Below, in pieces: positions 1-13,645 of a DNA stretch of 64,000 nt. This DNA comes from Phalacrocorax aristotelis (taxonomy: Eukaryota; Chordata; Aves; Suliformes; Phalacrocoracidae): positions 132,184,125-132,248,124 of the forward strand of contig NC_134276.1 in the NCBI RefSeq assembly GCF_949628215.1, given 5' to 3'. The position numbers were made by a program, and so were the translations under genes. Every line of letters begins with the position of its first letter. The stretch's first letter is position 1. A model generated the notes under the pieces. The model made no database searches. It worked only from the letters and a program-made list of their open reading frames with translations, and was not told the origin of the DNA.

Positions 1-144
1 TCTAACAGGGAGAGGTGCTTTAGTCAAGCATTGAAATAATTAATCCTATAGTTCTAAAAAAGAAAGAACTTACAGTGGAAAGCGGTGACTTCCTCCTGGT
101 CTAGAGACAGGCATGGTTCTTCAATATCAGCAGTGTTCTGTGCA

Positions 145-1040
145 GGATGCAATTTCAGACACTAGAAGGCTGTGCTGCCATGCAACAAGACCTGGACAGG
201 CTGGAGAGCTGGGCCGAGGGGGAACCTCATGAAATTCAACAAGAACAAGTACAAGGTCCTGCACCTGGGGAGGAACAACCCCATGCACCAGGACAGGTTG
301 GGGACTGAACTACTGGAAAGCAGCTCTGCTGAGAAGGACCTGGGAGTGCTGGTGGACAGCAAGCTGACCCTGAGCCAGCACTGTGCCCTTGTGGTCAAGA
401 AGGCCAACAATATCCTGGGTTTCATTAAAAGGAGTGTGGCCAGCAGATCAAGAGAGGTTATCCTCCCCCTCTACTCTGCCCTAGTGAGACCATATTTGGA
501 GTACTGTGTCCAGTTTTGGGCCCCCGAGTTTAAGAAGGACGTGGAACTGCTTGAGCAAGTTCAGCAGAGAGCTACTAAGATGATCAGGGGACTGGAGCAT
601 CTCCCCTATGAGAAAAGGCTGAGAGGCTTGGGTTTATTTAGCCTGGAGAAGACTATGGGGGGATTTCATCAATACCTATAAATATCTCAAGGGTGGGTGT
701 CAGGATGATGGGACTAGGCTCTTTTCAATAGGGCCCAATGACAGGACAAGGGGCAATGGGCATAAGTTGGAACACAGGAAGTTGTGTTCCAACTGTGTTC
801 CAACTTTGCTCATATTTTGCTCAATATGAGCAAAAACTTCTTTCCTGTGAGGGTGACAGAGCAGTGGAACAGGCTGCCCAGGGAGGCTGTGGAGTCTCCT
901 TCCCTGGAGACATTCAAAACCTGTCTCGATGGGTTCCTGTGCCCCCTGCTCTAGGTGTACCTGCTCAAGCAGGGGGGTTGGACAAGATGATCTCCAGAGG
1001 TCCCTTCCAACCCCTACCATTCTGTGATTCTGTGATTCTG
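145..1040 (+). mobile_element. CR1 LINE, 5'-truncated, 3' end intact
   Basis: The translated reverse-transcriptase C-terminal region is clear: [20 protein letters not shown], then after a one-base frame change [39 protein letters not shown] and LFSLEK. The 3' UTR ends with the avian CR1 tail and the repeated ATTCTGTG unit at 1018-1040. The element is truncated at its 5' end as usual for CR1. The frame is broken in the first quarter and again past 681, so it is inactive. A foldback insertion sits at 767-834. The 3' tail is almost the same as that of the copy at 27160-27430, so the two belong to one subfamily. Confidence 0.95.
767..834. repeat. Two adjacent perfect hairpins inside the CR1 copy
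   Basis: Arms 767-776 (TTGGAACACA) and 783-792 are perfect reverse complements around a 6-base loop. The second arm is repeated at once at 794-803, giving an 11-bp tandem unit. Arms 805-816 and 823-834 form a second perfect 12-bp stem with a 6-base loop. The usual CR1 sequence at this point reads straight through from the HKLEHRKF-coding stretch to the RKNFF-coding stretch, so the extra bases look like a templated foldback insertion made of copies of neighbouring sequence. Confidence 0.85.
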
Positions 1041-2539
1041 TTGGGACTTTGAAGAGATTGATCCATAAAGGGCTGTTACAAGAAAGCACCAGCAAATGGA
1101 TGCAGACACACACATATACAGACTCGCTCTCTGCACATCTGGGTAGAGGCAGCATTAAACACTTCCCCGAAAAGACATTTCAATCAGGTTTTGATTATGT
1201 TAGACATTATATTTGAATTATGCTACTTGAAAACACTGAGCTTACAGGATAACCATATTATTGCTCTATTATTTACTTTAATGATTGGACAATTCCTTAT
1301 ATATTATTTAGTATTAAATTTAAGTTTAAATTAATAAAAAGAGCCCTATCTTAGGCTTTTAGATACTACATCATAACAATTATTGTGCAGTACAATGACA
1401 TCCCAAGAGCATTAAAGCATTGTTTGCTCAGTCAGGACTTCTGCCAATAGATTCTACACTGTTAGTGTGCACAGCACTCTGGGCCATTGTATCCAATGGA
1501 TTTTTTAATCTTATATTTGTTACAAGTGAAAAACAAAGCAACTATGGCATCAAGCCTAAACTAGGTGGCCATGATGGTTCTTTCATATCATGGCTCTAGG
1601 TAAAGACAGCAGCATACAGAGTACAGTACAAAATCCCATCTAACAGCACTGACAATTAGCTCTCACTGTACCTGTACCGTTGCCTCTGTCTGTCCACAGA
1701 CCATCTTTCTCCTCAAAATCTTAACAGGAACCTAAAAAATGTTCGAATGGAGTCACTTGCCACAGGATCATGCAGTTTGAAAGCCTTTGTATAATAAACT
1801 ATGTAAATGTACGTCATGTTCAGGAAAGTAATTTTGATCCATCTAAGGAATGTAATGCCTAGGTATTTAACTTCTGATGGGCTTTGGTTGCCAGTCAAAC
1901 TTGTGTTTAGCAGGATTTATTTTCCCCAAAGACATGCTGACTAGCAGACCTTTTCTTTATTATTATAATCCATGGTAGGTTACATCTCTTGTCACAGATC
2001 GTGTCTTATTTGTAGTCGGGATTAAAATGACCTTTAGTTTCATTGGTCCTTACTTGATCTTGCTCTATTACATTTAAAAGTTCAGACGAAGTACTTGTAA
2101 TTTTTCTCAATATGGTATTTATGCACATTGATCAAATTATTCCTCGGTCTTATCTTGATAATTTAAACAGAGTGGGTTTTAGTCAGAAGATTTGTTTTCT
2201 GCTTTATTTCTGTGTCTTGTCTATTTACTCATCCTTCTTTTTGGCATATATTCGGTATTGCTCTAAGTCTCGGCACAGCCAGACAGTGAAAAAAAATCCC
2301 ACATTTACATACTCTTATTACCTCCCCATTTATTTGTGTACAAGTTACATTAGCTGCCCTTGCCACAGCATGCAATGGAAAGGTCACATTAAGTTGCCAG
2401 TAATACTTTGCAGGATGTGGTACCTGTTCTGCGTCTGTGGCTGGAATTTGTTGTGCCTTGATGCATAAGGCAGAATGTCACTGTATTAAACACAGATGTG
2501 AGAGCACTATCTGGGGGAGTGCTTTGTCTTTATTATTAT

Positions 2540-2860
2540 TTACCATTATGTTAATCCATGCATTTTCTGCAAATTTTCCCAGCAGCACTGTTGTATTTGC
2601 TGCCAGAGTATTGATGAACATATTGGGTAACAGTGAGTTGTTTGCTGAGGCTGGAGGAATTCCCCATGAACTAATAACTGTCTCTGTTGATACCTGTTTT
2701 TACAAATCTGTTGGGCAATTTTTGACCCATGAATGGATGCTTTACATCAGCTATTTCACTTCTAAAGGGGTATGTTTGTCAACGAAACCTGGATTTAACA
2801 AGATCTGTATTCCTCAAAGCCTTATTAGCTGGCAGCAGTTGTGTTTCTGTCTTATAATTT
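2540..2860 (-). mobile_element. Ancient CR1/L3-type LINE remnant (antisense)
   Basis: On the + strand the stretch resembles the reverse complement of the reverse-transcriptase part of old amniote CR1 elements: a block like 'tctgcaaattttccc', then 'gatgaacatattgggtaacagt', then 'gaggaattccccatgaa', in the expected order and spacing. It is heavily diverged. The element may extend to either side (about 1690-3700), but I cannot show that by eye. Confidence 0.5.
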
Positions 2861-5800
2861 TGCATTAATTTATCCTCAACCCAGTTTTTCCTGGGATTGA
2901 TGTGAGGCTAACCAGCCATTCATTACAGAGGACATCCCTCTGCCTTTTATGATATTGTCATTTCTTTGCCCATCAGAGGCTGACTCTGGAGTGGCCCACT
3001 GAGCAGAAATATAAGACTTTAAGAGGGGTTAGCTCTGATTCATGCCCTGAACAGACTGACATGTAAGGAAACTTAAGGCACACTGTTGGGAGTGCGTTAC
3101 ACTTACATGCGTGCCAAAACATGGATTGGGACTGCTGTGAAATATTATATAGCATATTGACTTTGTCATTCAAAGCCACTGGCATTTTTATGCGTATATC
3201 ATAAACCTATTGTATTAGTGCTCTTTTTATTGCTTGTGGAGTGCTGTGATGAACTGTCAGGTTCTGTCAGCCTTTTAGATCCAATTTAAATTGCTCAGGC
3301 TGTTCTCTAATTTCTTTTTAAGGACCTTCTACCTCTGTTAATGCAACATTATGGCTCCAAAACAAGTGCCCCTGGGATAAGAATGTCCAGGGTTTTTTTC
3401 TGATAGCAAGGGTGATAACATATCATTCATTTAGCTTTCCTGCTCCTCGTTAGCTGTCTCTTTAGCTTTCCATCCTTTTTAGCTGTCCCTTACAACCTTA
3501 TGTCATGAGGGTCTGGCATACATGACACCTTTCCATTTTAATATGTTCAAGAAATATCTTAGTATGTTGCCTGGTGTTTTTTTTCCTTTTTGTTCTCCAG
3601 GTTTTTTTATGTTCTACTTTCCGTTAATATAATACTTGTGTTTCACAGCCTTGTTTGAATGGTCTGTGTTGGTTTAGTGCTTTTAGAGCACACCATAATA
3701 AATACTTCCGTTTGAGCTTTATTTGTATGATGAGGATAGCAACATACCATTACCCCTTAATTAATGAGCTTTTATTTTAATGAACACAGCCAAAAATTCT
3801 GAACTGATAATAGGTTTATCAGATATGCAGATGAGGTACTGTTATTCAGTCCTTTCCTCTAGCTTAACATGGATTTTCTCCATTCTGTTGGGTACAGAGA
3901 CCTCTGACATCACTGACATATGTTTGTACATCACTGGGGCAGAGACTAGTCAGAAGCCTGCCTGATTTTCTATAGCATTATATTCCACGTCTAGGGATTC
4001 TCCACAGACATTGTTTTTCATTTTGCTACCATGATTTTTGTCCTGATTACTAGGAACTGCATTAACGTACACGGTGTTTGTAAGGAAGGGAGACATGCTG
4101 TCATTCCAGCCATTTTTCTCCAGAAGAAATCTACTGCAGTCAGTAGATCAGATTAAGTCTGTTTGGGATGGCACTGGACTGGGACTGAGGCCACTCCAGA
4201 TGCCTTAACTCTGGAAGTTACTTGTAAGAAGGATTCTTTTGGAGTCTAGGGAGCTAATAGTACAGTATCATACTTTGGGCCATACAAATGCATTGGGGTA
4301 CCATCATACAGTTGGATCTTATTTTAAAACGGAGAAAGGAGAAAATGTTAGAGGAAAAAACCCTTTTGTCATCTCTCTTCATCCCTGGAGTTAGTCAGAC
4401 TCACTAACTGGTGTTAATTGAAACAGCACTGTCCAAACAAGAATTTTTACAGACTCAAAATAGTTTCCCCTTTCTCCCATAAAAAAAAAGTAATCACAAT
4501 TAAAAATGGAACTGTGACTTGAAGGTCACATTTTTAAGTTTGACTTCCAAAAACATATTTGCACTGAATTTCAGTTGACTGGATTTCACTTGATGTTTTC
4601 CTATGTAAATCTTTGGTTTCAGAAAATCCTATAGTTGAGATGTATGCAGAGGATGTTCCCACTCTATTTCCTCATGTATCATGTGGCTCCAGTCAAGGCC
4701 AAGCACATGAAAACTTGCTTGCTACATTTCCCAGTCATGTCACACTTAGAAGAATCATTATCCTTTACCATAGCACACATAAGTGATGTATTTGTTAGCT
4801 ATCAGCTTTGCATTAAGGAGTATTAGCTCAGGACTTGCATTCAATAGACAAGTGCACTTAGAACATCAGGTGTGCACATGGCCAGCAGGAGTTTTGGAGA
4901 ACCTTCAGGAAACAAAATATCCTGGTCCCATCCATACTGTATCCCGTGACCTCCTAACCAATAGTTAAATCAGTTGGGAAACCAGCCATGCGATGCCAAA
5001 ATACCATAAGATCATTTCTTGATTCCTTTGGGAACCTTTGTGACTCAGCAGACAGATCTTTCTGAAGCATTTTAGACCCAGTTTTGTAATGGCATTCAGA
5101 CATCCACAAATACCAGTAAATACCTAATGGGATTTTCTAAAGTAGCTCAGTTTGGCCTGACTTGTGCAGCCTCTGTTGCAAAATCCACTAGGCTTGTGTT
5201 TTTGCGTTCCTCTGGACATCCTGGTAAACACAGGACTAGTAAATCTGACACTAAATCGGGTTAGTTCCATTTTATATCAAGTCCCATTTTGAAATGTGTG
5301 CCTTTGACATTTTTTGTTTAAGTGACTTGCTCCTACTGTTGTAGCAGCTATTAATTTGTCACTTCTGTCACCTTTCACTCAAGAAAGCATCAAAGCTGCT
5401 GCAGTTTTGAATCAGCAAAGCAGTGTCCTTTGGTTGCTGGCTAGAAAACCACATAAGCTAACCCGTCAAGCCCAGTTACAGGCAGTCCAACCAGTCCTTG
5501 TCGTAGGAAACTCTAGGCTTCATCGTTTTCCAGGCAGACTGAGCGCTTACAGCAGAGCATGAGACAAAGGAAGCACCAAGCATCTTCCACTGAACAGCAA
5601 GTGAGGTGTTTCCAACACAGTCTGAGTTTCTCCCTCTCCCAGTTTCTGCAAATTCCTGTTAAAGGGCCTGATTCTCTCTCACAAAGGAAAAACATAATGT
5701 ATGCCTGGGTGCCCACGACAGCACCACTGCTGCCCCTCCTCAAGCAGAGGGCACTGGTCAGTGGAAGAGGGGGAGAGATCAATCTCTCAGCTGCCTCATA

Positions 5801-5999
5801 TCCATGATGGAAGCAGAACCAAACCAAACAAATTATCAGTTAAAATATACCAATCAGCACATACTGTCATGGCAGCTTGATGTCCTGTACTTCTCTGGAG
5901 ACCTGAATTGCAGGGGTCTCTGTTTCTGTGAGAATATGTCACCTCTTTCCCCCAAATCACTACATATGTCATAAACAGTTAAATAATCCTGCACTTCCA

Positions 6000-6520
6000 T
6001 ATTTCTGCAAATGGAAGACAGACTGGCTGTTTAAGAGCTATTATCACTACCTTTGGACCTCTCTAATCTTCCTTTAATTTTATTCTTCTTTTCTGATCAA
6101 GTGACTAGAACTAACTGCATTTTCCAGGGGAAACTGTGCTATCAATGTACGTATTGACACCATGTTTTCAGTGTCATTTTCTTTCTTACTTTCATATCCT
6201 AATATTTTGTTTACTCTTTCAACTGCATAATGCACAGAGTGTTTTTACTGAGCTGCCTACAATAATGAATGAGTCTCTGTCTTGAGTGGTTACTTAATTT
6301 AGTTTCCAATAAACACTATGAATAGCTTAAATTATTACTTCTACATATGGCACACTGTATTTGTCACACACATTTAGCCTTCAGTCATGCTGTCCATTGA
6401 CCTATCTAGCTTTACGAGGCTGTCATTCAGTGCCTATCAAAGCAAAAGAACTTTGAAAACTCTTGAGTTATTCTCAGCCTTTGTACAGCTATTTCTGAGT
6501 CTTGAACTGAACTCTTTCTT
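6000..6520 (-). mobile_element. Ancient CR1/L3-type LINE remnant (antisense)
   Basis: Read on the + strand, this matches in order several landmarks of the reverse complement of old amniote CR1: 'cctaatattttgtttactc', 'gagtctctgtcttgagtgg', 'taatttagtttcc', and the 'catttagcctt...tgaccta' block. The order and spacing are those of the RT to 3' UTR part of the element read backwards. Divergence is high, consistent with an insertion much older than the recognisable avian CR1 copies. Confidence 0.6.
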
Positions 6521-7859
6521 TCACCCTGTTTTTGAAGTCCCTGGTGGATCTAGCATTTCACCAGCATTTCACCAGAGATGGGATGTCCACCCATCTGGGT
6601 GCAATTCATGTTCTCCTGCCTCAGGTTTCTGGAAGCAGGTATTACTGAGTCAAGGGGCTAGGGCCAGCACCTTCCTGCCTGCTAGGTCCTTTGTGTCAGA
6701 ATTGGTCAATACTGTGATGACAGCACTGCCTTTAGGGGAGCGTAAGAGTTGGCCCTTATAAAAAAAACAGGCAGAACAAGATAATCCAAAGTAGAGAATG
6801 CAGGAGGAATTAAACATTGATATAGACAGTAAAAATTAAGAGCTTTGCTAGCATGTAAATAAAGATTGACACATAGATAGATGGAAACAAAAGGAAGAAA
6901 AAAAACCCTATTGCTTCAGGGAACATTTAAAGTATTTTACAAGTGGCTCTTTCACAGCTGGCATGGGCGTATGTCCTCCTGATACTTGAACACTGACAGA
7001 GCCAAATCCTGTACGCCATGACCACTGGGCTAATGTGATAGCTGAGCTCTCAAGTCCTTACGCCTATTACAGCATTATGAAAGTATCTTCTCTGGGTGCT
7101 TGATTATGAATCTGAAACAAGAGGGGAGAACGAGCTCTCACAAATTCAGAATGAAAGGGAGGACTTGCCATCTTCAGTAGTCACCAGCTTTTCATCTTCA
7201 CATTGAGCAGTGAAGTGGAATTGTTTGCTGCTCTCAGGATGGGCACCCTACCAAAGCAAAGAGAAAAACATTTGGTACCCATCAGTCCAGAACTGTTTTA
7301 CAGGCCTGGATATAGCTAGGTACACAGAAATTAAAACTCAGTGTGGGAAAATATATTTTAACTGTCAAGACAGGATTCCTTGCAACTGCATGTTAGGAGG
7401 GGGAATCATTTGTCTTTTATGGGGACAGACGCCTCTAATGTGACCAGGTTCGTGTGCAGGACCATTAGACCTAGTGAGGAAACGTGTTAGAAAGACACTG
7501 CAGAAGGAAGTCAAGGATATTAAACACTGGCTGGTACATGGATTCTAGTTAAGGACCTGTCACTGTTGAGACAGAGTAAACAACAACCCATAGTAGATCT
7601 GGATACTGACATTTATTTAAGAACTAACAAGACTAGAGCTTCTAACCTGCTTTTTATCTTGTTCACTTTTCCCGCTTTTGTTTAGCCCAGCTGCTATCAA
7701 AATGCACAACCAGTACATACTGCTTGCAGCTAGCAAGTAGCAAGCCTGTGCTCCAGACTACAAAAGTTCAGTTTTGGACATTCATGCACACACAGAATTA
7801 CCTGCAGCCTGACGGCTTTTACAATGTAGGTGGGGTTTTTCACCTACCACCGGCCCTAA

Positions 7860-9530
7860 TACTATTGACACAAAGTAAGCATCTATTCTAGATCAAGAAA
7901 AGGTGAAGGAAGGCAAAGGAAGTTGGCAAGGCAAAACAAACATTGAGTGGTGTTTATTAAAAGCGAGACAGCATCCTTCAAATAGCTGACTTATGTCCAG
8001 TGAGTAGAATTGAAAGGATCATAAGCTCTGGCAGGTCAAATGTAAAAATAAAATAAGGCAGGCCAAAAACCTGAACAGGGAACAGGCTGCAAGTGGGTAA
8101 AAGCTCATAAATTCTGAAACTTTTCAGCAGTGGGTGTGTCTGTTGAGCCACAGATTATCACTGCCAAAGACAAGGTAAGGCCATGGCAGAAAAGTGTGTT
8201 CTTTATGGACAAACTTGAGAAGGTTTCTGGGTTTATTTATTTATAGGGGACTGGTAGAGGATCTGTCTGATGTTGAAGTGACTGTAGAAGAAGCTATGGG
8301 ACACAAGAGCAAAACAATCCTTAATACTTTGGTGCGAGTGAATGATGCTCACCCAGGAGCTCTGCCAGAGCTCACAGATGAGGTAGCTGAAGTGCTGGTT
8401 ATGGTGGCCAATGCTTTGCTTAAAACAGTCTTGGGCCCTGAGGCCTAGAAAGTTGACAGATGTGACATCAATTCTTTAAAAGGTTTCTGGAGGAGGTCCA
8501 AGGAACTAGCAAAGCCCGACTAAGCCCATTATTGGAAACTGTAGTTTAAAAAAAAAAAAAGGAAAAATAGAATATAGTAAGGAGGAGACATCATGGCTTT
8601 TGTAAAGAGAAGCTCTACCTCACAAACCTCCTGAAGTTCTTTGAAGACATCAGCATGTGTCAGATAAGAGAGATCCTCTTCATAGGGTATGCTCAGGCTT
8701 CTAAAAGTCTTCCAGTAGTCTGTCACCAGTCTCAGTTCTTGCATGGATAAACAGTTGGTTGAAAGATGGTCATCAGAGGATATAAATAAATGGTCAGTTC
8801 TGACTAATCACAAATGAGATCTTCAAGCTTGAACAGGTCCTTGGGTGGCTCTGAGTAGCAGTCAAAGAAGCAAATACACTGTTAGGAACAGTCACCCTGG
8901 AAAAGGGACAGAGAGGAAAACAGAGTGCCCTCAGGCCACTTTATTAACCCCTGGTGCATCTCACTTCAATGTCGTGTGCCGGTGTCAGAATGGATGAAGC
9001 AGACTGGGAAGGTTTGGAGACAGGTCAATGGAACAGCTTCTGTACAAGAAGCAGCAAAGTCAGATAGGGCTCATCGGCCTGGGAAAGAGGTAGCTGAACA
9101 GAGATCTGACACAGGTTTGTAAAATCCTGCGGGGCATGGAAAAGGTGACTAGTAAATGACAGTTCTTTGCCTCTTCCAACATAAGCACAAAGGGCATCAA
9201 AAGAGATTAGCAGCTGCTCTGTTCCGAGAGGCTAGAAGAGGTGCTTTTCTCATAAAGTATAGATCTCCTTGCTGTAGGAGACTGTGGATGTGAAAAGTCT
9301 GCACAGGTGCAGAACACAAATGTGCAACATCATGGAAGAAATATCCACTGTGGGTTATCAAATACAAAGACCTTTGGCCCAGGAAGCCACTGAGCTGCAA
9401 AATGTGTGAGAGTATTCTGGGGAAGTATCTCATCCCCTTCTACTCTTGTGTAGGCATTTGCTGTTGGCCACAGTCAGAAACAGGTCCTGGGGAGATGGGC
9501 TGCTGTTCTGACCTAATACAACTGTATTTA
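7860..9530 (+). mobile_element. Ancient CR1/L3-type LINE, long sense copy with 3' end
   Basis: Landmarks occur in sense order. A linker ahead of the RT lies at about 7960-8100. An open stretch at about 8245-8445 reads DLSDVEVTVEEAMGHKSK and later HPGALPELTDEVAEVL, like the pre-RT block of old amniote CR1. A GFCKEKLYLTNLLKFFED block lies near 8595-8650, the counterpart of the HGFRKGKSCLTNL motif. The 3' end near 9450-9530 reads 'ggcatttgctgttggccacag' and onward, the typical tail of turtle/crocodile-type CR1. Many stops and indels are present. This is the most complete old LINE in the window. Confidence 0.7.
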
Positions 9531-10362
9531 TGTTATGGTTTTATGATCCTTCCATAAGAGTGGAAACCACATGACCCAGAACATCTAAGCTGGATAAAGC
9601 ATAGGATGCTATGTGGCTGGGAATGGCCTTACCAGGAATAATGGGAGGGTAAAATAGAGCGCAGCTTCCAAGCCCTTTCTGATAATAGGTATTTTAATTA
9701 AAAGGCATTGCAATTCAACGTGGAGCCTGTGACAGAGGAGAACAAAGAAGGAGGAATTACAGAAAGAAGTATCTGAAGACAGCAGCTTGCAAAATTCTCT
9801 CCCCACAGGCTTCCACCAGCTGCCGACAGTGTATTCAAGCCGCGAGGTCAACCACGCACCCCTGACACATGCTCTTGCCCTCGCTGAAGCAGGGTCTTTT
9901 AAGTCTTTGTGGCTTGGGTCCTGGGTATTTATGTTTCTATCTTTAGTTACAAAACACAGTGACACATTTTTAACTGTAAAGCCTTTAGCTAATCATTGAT
10001 AGACTGGTGCCTATAAAAGACTGATGCAGTTATTCAGAGTCTACAACTTCCTCTTCTAAAGTTTAGTGCTTCTATATTTCTTGGCTCTTTAAACCGTATT
10101 TTCATCCTGTAGAGAGCAGAACTTGTATGATATACAGATAACATCCTGTGATTTTCTTACCATCTAAAACAGGAACACATCCTAGCAGTCATTCAGTTAC
10201 CATTTCACAAGCTGCCCCTCAGAAATTTAGACTTGAAGGCAAACTTTGATATTTTCTGGAAAGAGAAAACGGGGTTTGTTACCCCTGCTGCCCCTCCATT
10301 TGGGATTTTAAATAAGGAATGTGTCTTTCCTGTATGAACTGTATATTCAAGGACTGTATTGC

Positions 10363-10950
10363 AGCCAGTCGGAGGAGGTGATTGTCCTGCACTACTCTGT
10401 GCTGGTGCGGCCTCACCTCAAGAACTGTGTGCCGTTTTGGGCACCACAGTACATTACGGATATAAAACTACTGGAGAGTGTCCAGAGGAGGGCGATGAAG
10501 TTGGTGAAGGGCTTAGAGGAGAAACCGTACTAGGAGCAGCTAAAGTCACTTGGTTTGTTCAGCCTGGAGAAGAGGAGACTGAGGGGAGACCTCATTGCGG
10601 TCCACAGCTTCCTCACAAGGGGAGGAGGAGGGGCATGTGCTGATCTCTTCTCTCTGGTGACTAACAATAGGTCCTGAGGGAATGGCAGGAAGATGTGTCA
10701 GGGGAGGTTTAGGTTGGATATTAGGAAAAGGTTCTTCACGCAGAGGGTGGTGGAGCACAGGAACAGGCTCCCCAGGGAGGTAGTCACAGCACCAAGCCTG
10801 ACGATATTCAAGAAGCAGTTGGACAACGCCCTCAGATATGGTGTAAATTTGGGGTTGTCCTGTGCAGGGACAGGAATTGGATTTGATGATCCTTGTGGGT
10901 CCCTTCCAACTCAGGACATGCTATGATTCTATGATTCTATGATTCTATGA
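10363..10950 (+). mobile_element. CR1 LINE, 5'-truncated, ATGATTCT-tailed subfamily
   Basis: Translation shows SEEVIVLHYSVLVRPHLKN, CVPFWAPQY, LLESVQRRAMKLVKGLEEKP, a stop, [24 protein letters not shown] and NRLPREVV. This is the C-terminal part of the CR1 reverse transcriptase and what follows it. The end is a run of ATGATTCT units at 10921-10950. The protein and the tail differ from those of the copy at 145-1040, so this is a different CR1 subfamily. It is broken by at least one stop and one frame change. Confidence 0.93.
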
Positions 10951-13625
10951 ACTGATACATCTGGGCTCTCCTGCTCCCCAGCTATGGCTGCATAGCTGAA
11001 GCTTCTATTCTGTGCCTGGGGAAAGACAATATTAGGTGCAGATCAGTGCTTTTATATGAATATTTACCTGCCAGATAGAGATATCAGCTCATAGATGAAA
11101 TGGTTTATTAACTGAATCCTCAGGTGTAGTGCATGCGTGAGACCAAGGGAAACATGCTGCTAAACTAACCCTACAACCAGTAGCCAGGGGTATGTATTAC
11201 TTCCTAAGAAGCCTAAAGTCAGAAAATAAGGCAAAGGAATAGACTAATTGAGATGAATGTTATGAAATTAAATTTTAAAAAATTGCATCCAGGGAATCCA
11301 GAAGTTTCTCCACCGTTCATCTCGCTGACCGTAAGACCAGCCAGCCTCCTGCTGCTGCTGCAGGCCAGGAGAGGCAGAACTTGAACTGAAGAATCTTCAG
11401 TATGGCTCTTGCAAGATTGTCTCCTAATGCAGGTAGTAACTAATCAAGAAGTGCAAGGTCTGCACCTCCTGCCTATACAGATAAAAGTCAACCCAGCAGT
11501 GACACCCAGTCAGGATATCCTAGTGTCATTCAGCAGAGTGCTGCAGTGCTGCATGAGAGTGCGATATTGAGTTAGAGTGAGGACAAACAAGGCATTCATC
11601 TCAACATAATGACACGAATCTGATCTGGATGTCAAAGCTGCAGGTGTCACCCTGTGGTAGGTGCTAGAGCCTGCAGAGGAACATGGGTTCCCTCTTGGGA
11701 CCTACACTGCTGATGGACAAGGTTCCTGCTAACATGTCCAAGATTGCAATCCCACAGCAGATGAGGCCAAATTGAGTTGATGCAGTACAGACATCACTGT
11801 GGATCTGCAGACCCTGTCACCTGTGCTGACCTTAGAGCTGCTTCTGCTCTGTTCTCGCTGTTCCCTGATGAAGCTGGGCAAGTAGCATCTTCCTGGGTTG
11901 CCCTCAGAGATGAGGGGGAGGAGAGGAGAGCAGTCTCCTCTTTTCTTCCCTACAGCAGGCAATGCCCTGGCTCTCCACAGCAAAGTGCCAGAGCACAGCA
12001 CCTTCTTTTGCCATGTCCATCAGTGGGTGAGGTCTTCCAGGGACAGGTTCTGGGTTTTCAGTGAGATCGTTTCACCTGCACACCTTATGGGGAACCTGTT
12101 CTACAGAGGAGAGCCAGCAGAGGTGAGAAAGATAGAAAAAACTCCCACCTCTGCCATCTCACCCATTACTCAAAGGCTGAATACTGTGGCAGTATTTTTT
12201 ATGTACTTCCATCAACATCACACAAAGCTGAAAAGGTATTGCCAGCCATGTCCTGCGTAGTGCTACTATGATTTTTCCAGACTCTCTCAGGCTGGCATTG
12301 ATATAGGCAGTGAGAGGAGGATGTCTCTGTAGCTCTGGGGATTTTTAACTTGAGATAGGAGGATCCCAAAGGGAAACAGAAAAATGAGACAATTTAGCAA
12401 AACTGACAGGAATTAATGAAGTGATTCTGTTGCCCTGTCCCTGTGTTTCCAGGTGAAAAGGATTCAAAAGTATATTGTCTGTTTTATGTCTGTGGGGTGA
12501 GGAGGGCTCTGCCTGTCCAGACAAACTGATTTCATTTTGGTTTTTCTTACATTTTGCCATCCAGGATTGCATGTTTGGGCACTCGCAGGTGAAAGAGAGA
12601 GGACTGGGCTTACAAGCTATCACAGGTGCTAGAACCACAGCAGCAATGATGCTGCAGTGGTCTAGGGACAGCTGACAGCCAGGTGCCCTCAGAGTCACCT
12701 CAGTTTTCTGTAGATGAGCTATACAGAGAGACTAACTAAGAACATCCATTAAATGAGGAGAAAAAAAAACTTGATAAGTGCACAAACCAGCAACTAACTT
12801 TTGAAGAAAAATATAATGTGGTGTTGCCAGTATCATCTTTATTTCATGCTGCAGTTTCTTTGGTCTACCTGTCAGGCCATCTAAACTGTGAATTTTTCAA
12901 CTGCAGTTGTCTCTGGTATTAACTGCTCTTGTCCACAGCATATGACAGTTTAAGGCATGAGGTGAAAATGACAGGGCTCAACGCGTGAGGACAGACAGAA
13001 TGTGATTACTTGAAACTATGCAGCCAGGAGACAGGAAGCAAAAAAAAAAAGCGGTATGAATTCTACAGGCCTGCCATATGGTGAACAAGCTTGATTTGCT
13101 GTTTTTTACTGAAGTGCATTGGCCTTGGGGTTTTTCAATCAAAAGCCAAGTTTGAATTGTTTTTCAAGATTCCTGTTTCTGAATGATTGATCATTCAGAG
13201 ATGAGCAATACCAAGTGAGAGCATTTTTGCAGAGTGCTTGCAAGAGCAAGGTGAGAGTGATGCATGGGTGACTGAAACACTTCAGTGGCTGCTGCCACTT
13301 CTGTACCCCTGAAGAAGAGCTGTGGGCTTGCAGACGTGGCTGGAAGGGACCAAAGAGGAATGCTAAAAGGCTGATGGGGTAGTAGCTGATAAGCAGTGTG
13401 TTACAGATGACTGCCATCCACCCTGAGGGCCATGTTACCTTGTGCTGTCTACAAGGTTTGTCCAGGCTTTGTGTGTGTGCATGTGATGTCTATGACAGAA
13501 AGCCTGCTACTACTGCAGTTAAGTGATTTTTAGGAGATTAAGGACTGTAGTAAAGTGATTATTTCCAGTTTTGTCCCTGTAACAGATGTGTGCTCCATTA
13601 GGGTTGCGACACGCAGACATTCACA

Positions 13626-13645
13626 GTCTCTCTCTCTCTCTCTCT
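13626..13645. repeat. (TC)n microsatellite forming the polypyrimidine tract
   Basis: About ten TC dinucleotides run directly into the AG of the CASR exon acceptor at 13646-13647. Length variation here would alter the polypyrimidine tract of a constitutive exon. Confidence 0.9.

Noticed and set aside
172-681. 169-codon open frame
   Set aside because: It is the reverse-transcriptase C-terminal region of a CR1 LINE, not a host gene.
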